The position numbers were made by a program, and so were the translations under genes. From Coriobacteriales bacterium (GTDB lineage Bacteria; Actinomycetota; Coriobacteriia; Coriobacteriales; UBA8131), in NCBI GenBank assembly GCA_031268525.1, contig JAIRXA010000072.1:1-7002 (forward strand): a stretch of 7,002 nt of DNA, read 5' to 3'. Of this stretch, positions 4,752 to 7,002 are shown one piece after another. Within the stretch, counting starts at the first letter, position 1; the number at the start of each line of letters is the position of its first letter. The notes beneath the pieces are model-generated. The model did no database searches and was not told where the DNA came from. It worked only from the letters and a program-made list of their open reading frames with translations.

Positions 4752-6062
4752 ATGAGTCATGAGGAAGACTACCGTGTCGTACTTTCGCTGATTCGAAGTC
4801 GCGAGTTCTCAGATATGTGGGCAAGAGCGAATCGCGAGGCTGTGACGCGAGACAGTTATGGCGAAATGGACATGCCTGAGAACTATTCTGAAGATGAGCT
4901 GTTCACCATCATCACAGCTTTGCGACGGCGATTCTCCACTGAGATACCCTTTGCCAATTACATTATCAGCACGTCAGAAAGCTATAACTGGTTCTCCGCC
5001 ACGAGCAGCATGCAGGAATCACTGCGTTTCCTGGTCTCCCAGGCGCAGGCAGGCTCGGCGCTCGACATTCAGATGAGCAGTATCCTCGATAGTCAGAGCC
5101 GCATCTCCATGATGCTGGACGAGTTCCTGTCGGTATGTCGTCGTGACGGGATAGATATTCCCTATGAAAGCGCGCGGGCGATACTGTCCGGCGAGCGTTC
5201 GCCGCAGACACCGCTGGAGAGGCTCCTCGCAAACTTCCGCAACCTTTCTATCGATATACCCCGCTACACAGGCACGCGTATCTCACCAAGCCTGCTTGAA
5301 GAGTTACACGACAGGCTTATTGACGGTGTGGCTTTTCCTATCAAGCCCGAACCTCGGCCACGGATCAAGGAGAGAAAGCCCTCTATTCTTGATGACCCCG
5401 ATGAGGCCATCGACATGATCTGTCGTCTGGCAAATGCGAGAGGTTGTGCACGCGCCATTCACCCAATCTTCTGTTCCATCCTCATCAGTGGTGTGTTTTG
5501 GGAATTCTACCCACTTCCAGAGATTAACGCCGTCCTGGAGCTCGTCGTCAGGATCATCCATTATCATCAGGTAGGGTTGCCGATGCTTGCCTTCGCTTCG
5601 TTCTCCCAGCTTTCCGAATCCTGGGAGCAGGGCACCCTCACTTTGCTTTCTGTGCCATGGAGTTATCTTGATCTTCGCGACATCCCTGATTGCGGTGAAG
5701 GTTTTGATGCCACGACACACTTTGCCTCAGAGTTGAAACTGCTTGAGTATGAGATAGAGCGCCTCCACGATGTAGTCGCCAGGCTCAAGCTCAACGATCT
5801 GGCCATGCGGCACCGTCTGGAGGAGAATCAGATGCTCAACTTCCGGCAGAAGGACATCCTCATCTCTGCCCTGAAAAACAGGGGTATGCGCTTTAAAATA
5901 GACGAACATCGACGACTTCATGACATCGCCTACGCCACGGCCCGACAGGATTTTCTCAGTTTGCATGAGATGGGCTTTGTCAGCCTGGAAAAGCAGGATC
6001 GGGTTTTCATCTTTCGGCCAACTGAGAAGTTCTTTTCCTGGATGAGCCAAGAGCTGCCATGA
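4752..6062 (+). CDS. Fic-like protein with degenerate catalytic motif and C-terminal winged helix
   Basis: The 436-residue protein has no signal peptide or membrane segment and should be cytoplasmic. Residues 363-425 (from NFRQKDIL through HRRLHDIAYATARQDF to the FIFRP strand) resemble the winged-helix domain at the end of many Fic-family proteins. The segment 180-290 reads like a Fic fold: LLEELHDRLIDG, then HP (237-238), a helix, and a G-L-P turn followed by LAFASFS (275-284). Where active Fic proteins carry HxFx(D/E)GN(G/K)R, this one reads YPLPEINAV (253-261). The histidine and arginine are gone and only an asparagine seems kept, so AMP-transfer activity is unlikely. Residues 1-175 match nothing I recognise. 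It is divergent from the flavoprotein gene across a region with operator-like repeats, so a role as transcription regulator of that gene is the best inference. The winged helix is fairly secure; the Fic ancestry is less so. Confidence 0.7.
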   Translation: MSHEEDYRVVLSLIRSREFSDMWARANREAVTRDSYGEMDMPENYSEDELFTIITALRRRFSTEIPFANYIISTSESYNWFSATSSMQESLRFLVSQAQAGSALDIQMSSILDSQSRISMMLDEFLSVCRRDGIDIPYESARAILSGERSPQTPLERLLANFRNLSIDIPRYTGTRISPSLLEELHDRLIDGVAFPIKPEPRPRIKERKPSILDDPDEAIDMICRLANARGCARAIHPIFCSILISGVFWEFYPLPEINAVLELVVRIIHYHQVGLPMLAFASFSQLSESWEQGTLTLLSVPWSYLDLRDIPDCGEGFDATTHFASELKLLEYEIERLHDVVARLKLNDLAMRHRLEENQMLNFRQKDILISALKNRGMRFKIDEHRRLHDIAYATARQDFLSLHEMGFVSLEKQDRVFIFRPTEKFFSWMSQELP

Positions 6063-6145
6063 TGGAGCCGCGTCTGGCGCGATGGCGCCCGGTCCGCGCC
6101 TCTCCCAGAAGAGCCGCAATGCGTGCGGAAACCTGGCCGAACTTG

Positions 6146-6154
6146 TGCTATACT
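6146..6154 (+). promoter_or_regulatory. tRNA-Ala promoter (extended -10)
   Basis: TGCTATACT lies 39 nt before the mature tRNA 5' end. No convincing -35 box is seen. Transcription should start near 6161, directly before the leader hairpin. Confidence 0.65.
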
Positions 6155-6162
6155 ACGTGGCC

Positions 6163-6182
6163 GTGTCGCCGAAAGGTGACAC
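6163..6182 (+). other. GNRA-capped hairpin in the tRNA leader
   Basis: GTGTCGCC-GAAA-GGTGACAC forms an 8-bp stem, including one G-U pair, closed by a GAAA tetraloop. It begins within a few bases of the predicted transcription start and ends 11 nt before the tRNA. It would be the 5' leader removed by RNase P, and may protect the precursor or influence processing. Confidence 0.6.
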
Positions 6183-6193
6183 TTATCGAATGT

Positions 6194-6269
6194 GGGGCCT
6201 TAGCTCAGCTGGGAGAGCGCATGGCTGGCAGCCATGAGGTCAGGGGTTCGATCCCCCTAGGCTCCACCA
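6194..6269 (+). tRNA. tRNA-Ala (anticodon GGC)
   Basis: A complete 76-nt cloverleaf. The acceptor stem GGGGCCT pairs with AGGCTCC (6259-6265) with one G-U pair. The D arm is GCTC...GAGC. The anticodon stem CATGG/CCATG encloses the loop CTGGCAG with anticodon GGC at 6227-6229, which reads alanine codon GCC. The T arm is AGGGG-TTCGATC-CCCCT. The CCA end is encoded (6267-6269). The promoter lies about 40 nt upstream and a terminator 11 nt downstream, so it is a single-gene transcript. Short open frames on the opposite strand here are artefacts of the tRNA. Confidence 0.97.
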
Positions 6270-6280
6270 TACCAACAGTT

Positions 6281-6310
6281 ACAAAAGACCTTCGATTGAA
6301 GGTCTTTTGT
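6281..6310 (+). terminator. Terminator after tRNA-Ala
   Basis: A perfect 13-bp stem (ACAAAAGACCTTC with its complement) surrounds the 4-nt loop GATT. The right arm ends in TCTTTTGT and the left arm carries AAAAGA, so it could work in both directions, although the T-run is inside the stem. It begins 11 nt after the CCA end. Confidence 0.85.
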
Positions 6311-6317
6311 GTATTGG

Positions 6318-6333
6318 GCAGGCAAGGGGAGCG
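6318..6333. repeat. 16-bp dispersed repeat, copy 2
   Basis: An exact match to 2812-2827. Here the GGGG (6326-6329) can pair with CCCC (6336-6339) across AGCGAA, giving a T-arm-like hairpin. A competing CCC-GAGA-GGG hairpin (6337-6346) uses the same C residues. Confidence 0.7.
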
Positions 6334-6346
6334 AACCCCGAGAGGG

Positions 6347-6391
6347 ATTTTCGCGTAAAGAAACGTGCCGGTGGCACGTTTTAGCGAAAAT
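6347..6391. other. Two-stage hairpin downstream of tRNA-Ala
   Basis: The outer stem ATTTTCGC/GCGAAAAT (6347-6354 with 6384-6391) encloses an asymmetric internal loop (6 and 2 nt) and a perfect 9-bp inner stem AAACGTGCC/GGCACGTTT (6361-6369 with 6373-6381) with a GGT loop. It lies between the tRNA terminator and the duplicated tRNA 3' end. No protein or known RNA family is recognised. It may be part of a structured non-coding RNA or of a mobile repeat. Confidence 0.6.
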
Positions 6392-6423
6392 GTCCGAGCG
6401 CTTGCGCGAGGTCTCCAATCGCG

Positions 6424-6462
6424 AAGTGATTGGTCGATCCCCCTAGGCTCCACCAATCACTT
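6424..6462. other. Hairpin presenting a second tRNA-Ala 3' end in its loop
   Basis: AAGTGATTGGT (6424-6434) and ACCAATCACTT (6452-6462) are a perfect 11-bp inverted repeat around a 17-nt loop. The loop and part of the right arm contain the copied tRNA end. A competing short hairpin, CCAATC/GATTGG (6415-6420 with 6428-6433), uses part of the same left arm. It could be a transcript end or a recombination footprint. Confidence 0.6.
6434..6455 (+). repeat. Duplicated 22-bp tRNA-Ala 3' end (att-like direct repeat)
   Basis: Positions 6248-6269, the T loop through CCA, recur exactly here, including CCCCCTAGGCTCCACCA. The match breaks at once on both sides. Such copies of a tRNA 3' end are the usual trace of site-specific integration by tyrosine recombinases, but the interval is only 186 bp from repeat to repeat and holds no integrase. 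No 5' half of a tRNA precedes it, so it is not a functional tRNA. Confidence 0.8.
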
Positions 6463-6644
6463 ACTATACGAACCCCCTGCACTGTTACGCTGACTGGTTC
6501 GTTGCAACACTATAATTCTGACACAGGCGGTTCGTCCCTCACCATAGACATAGGTTGACCGCCTCACAGAGAGCGACAGTACGCTATACGACACTTGGTT
6601 GTCACTGGAGCGCGCTACCCTACCCGATGGGAACTGATAATACG
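6456..6644. promoter_or_regulatory. Upstream region of the small acidic protein gene, with a promoter candidate
   Basis: TATAAT at 6511-6516 is a perfect -10 box, with only weak -35 candidates such as CTGACT. Transcription would begin near 6523, at the left arm of an inverted repeat AGGCGGT (6525-6531) / ACCGCCT (6558-6564), leaving a leader of about 120 nt. Another inverted repeat, ACGAACC (6468-6474) / GGTTCGT (6496-6502), lies just upstream of the -10 box and could be an operator. A TTG at 6555 opens the downstream frame earlier but has no ribosome site, and the extra residues look unlike a protein. Confidence 0.45.
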
Positions 6645-6974
6645 ATGATTAAGATGCAGATAGTCATGAACGATGACAAGATTGCCCGTGAGGGCACATA
6701 CAATGTGGGCAAGCTCCACGCTTCGATAGATGACTTCATGGTAAAAAAGCTTGGCCTTGAGAAGGGCGACGGGGGCTTTTACTATGGGCGCGGCACGCGC
6801 AGCGATTACTCGCACTTTGGCATTGCCATGACCACGCTTGGCAAGAAACAGTGGTTCATGGAAAACGTAGACACTTGGCTGTACTTCAACAATGATGACT
6901 CGACCGATCCAGATGACTATGATGTCGAGGATTTCAAGGACTTTTGTCAACGGCGCTATTTTTCCGCAGTATAA
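6645..6974 (+). CDS. Small acidic protein of unknown function
   Basis: The 109-residue product has no signal peptide or membrane segment and should be cytoplasmic. I do not recognise a named family, although the general look is that of a conserved bacterial hypothetical: a short N-terminal strand (MIKMQIVMNDDKI), a helical segment with many lysines, aromatic motifs GGFYYGRG (residues 43-50) and QWFMENVDTWLYF (68-80), then the acidic stretch NNDDSTDPDDYDVEDF (81-96). The start is uncertain. ATG at 6645 is preferred, with GGGA 12 nt upstream; ATGs at 6627, 6654 and 6666 are alternatives. It stands alone after the tRNA region, with a promoter candidate at 6511 and another promoter directly after it. 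Confidence 0.7.
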   Translation: MIKMQIVMNDDKIAREGTYNVGKLHASIDDFMVKKLGLEKGDGGFYYGRGTRSDYSHFGIAMTTLGKKQWFMENVDTWLYFNNDDSTDPDDYDVEDFKDFCQRRYFSAV

Positions 6975-6980
6975 TCCAAG

Positions 6981-6989
6981 TGCTATACT
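6981..6989 (+). promoter_or_regulatory. Extended -10 promoter at the window edge
   Basis: TGCTATACT, the same nonamer as before the Fic-like gene and tRNA-Ala, lies seven nt after the stop codon of the small acidic protein gene. It probably drives a gene beyond the right edge. Confidence 0.5.
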
Positions 6990-7002
6990 TTCCAGAAGCA
7001 CA

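Noticed and set aside
6076..6089. GGCGC-GATG-GCGCC hairpin as terminator of the Fic-like gene
   Set aside because: Only 5 bp of stem and no T-run follow. It is too weak to call, although its position just after the stop codon is suggestive.
6318..6455. A tmRNA or second tRNA gene ending at the copied CCA
   Set aside because: No 5' acceptor half pairs with GGCTCC over seven bases, no D arm or anticodon arm can be drawn, and no tag reading frame is visible.
6205..6456. An 83-codon open frame on the - strand containing a repeated MVEPRGI string
   Set aside because: The repeated peptide is just the antisense reading of the two copies of the tRNA-Ala 3' end. It is a common false gene over tRNAs.

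Overview
The window looks like a chromosomal segment of an anaerobic actinobacterium of the class Coriobacteriia, probably Eggerthellaceae. This is an inference. It rests on two Tat-exported lipoprotein-type FAD reductases, one paired with a membrane-anchored multiheme cytochrome c (a gene-pair layout abundant in that family), on moderately GC-rich sequence, and on GC-rich intergenic repeats. No marker gene in the window fixes the species.

Layout. Positions 1-239 form a repeat cluster: a perfect 36-bp palindrome, three to four copies of a GCCCCGTCCCCTTTGGCAC-type repeat, an 11-bp tandem duplication and a perfect 28-bp palindrome. About 230 bp without a gene follow. Then comes a two-gene operon on the + strand: a Tat-signal FAD reductase (470-2080) and, 13 nt later, a pentaheme membrane-anchored cytochrome c (2094-2744). 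A 182-bp convergent intergenic region holds a 31-bp tandem repeat and a 15-bp-stem hairpin. On the - strand is a second, solitary Tat-signal FAD reductase (2927-4489). It is divergently transcribed from a 436-aa protein (4752-6062) that looks like a Fic-family protein with a ruined catalytic motif and a C-terminal winged helix. The 262-bp divergent region between them carries phased direct repeats and inverted repeats that look like operators. Next are tRNA-Ala(GGC) (6194-6269) with its own promoter, a leader hairpin and a terminator, then a structured stretch ending in a second copy of the last 22 nt of the tRNA gene (6434-6455), and finally a small acidic protein of unknown function (6645-6974). 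The window ends in what looks like another promoter.

How the parts may work together. The first two genes fit a respiratory chain. Menaquinol would be oxidised by the cytochrome and electrons passed to the exported flavoprotein, which would reduce an unsaturated small molecule outside the membrane. The same flavoprotein-plus-NrfH-like-cytochrome logic is known for Cgr1/Cgr2 of Eggerthella lenta and for urocanate and fumarate reductases. The second flavoprotein has no cytochrome partner here and would have to borrow one. Its divergent neighbour is best placed to be its regulator. The substrates of both enzymes cannot be read from the sequence.

The points most worth following are the apparent pseudo-Fic winged-helix regulator with its operator-like divergent region, the duplicated tRNA-Ala 3' end held in a hairpin loop, the unusual CX3CH and CX4CH heme motifs, and the intergenic repeats, one 16-bp stretch of which recurs exactly at two sites 3.5 kb apart. 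No CRISPR array, transposase or integrase was found.
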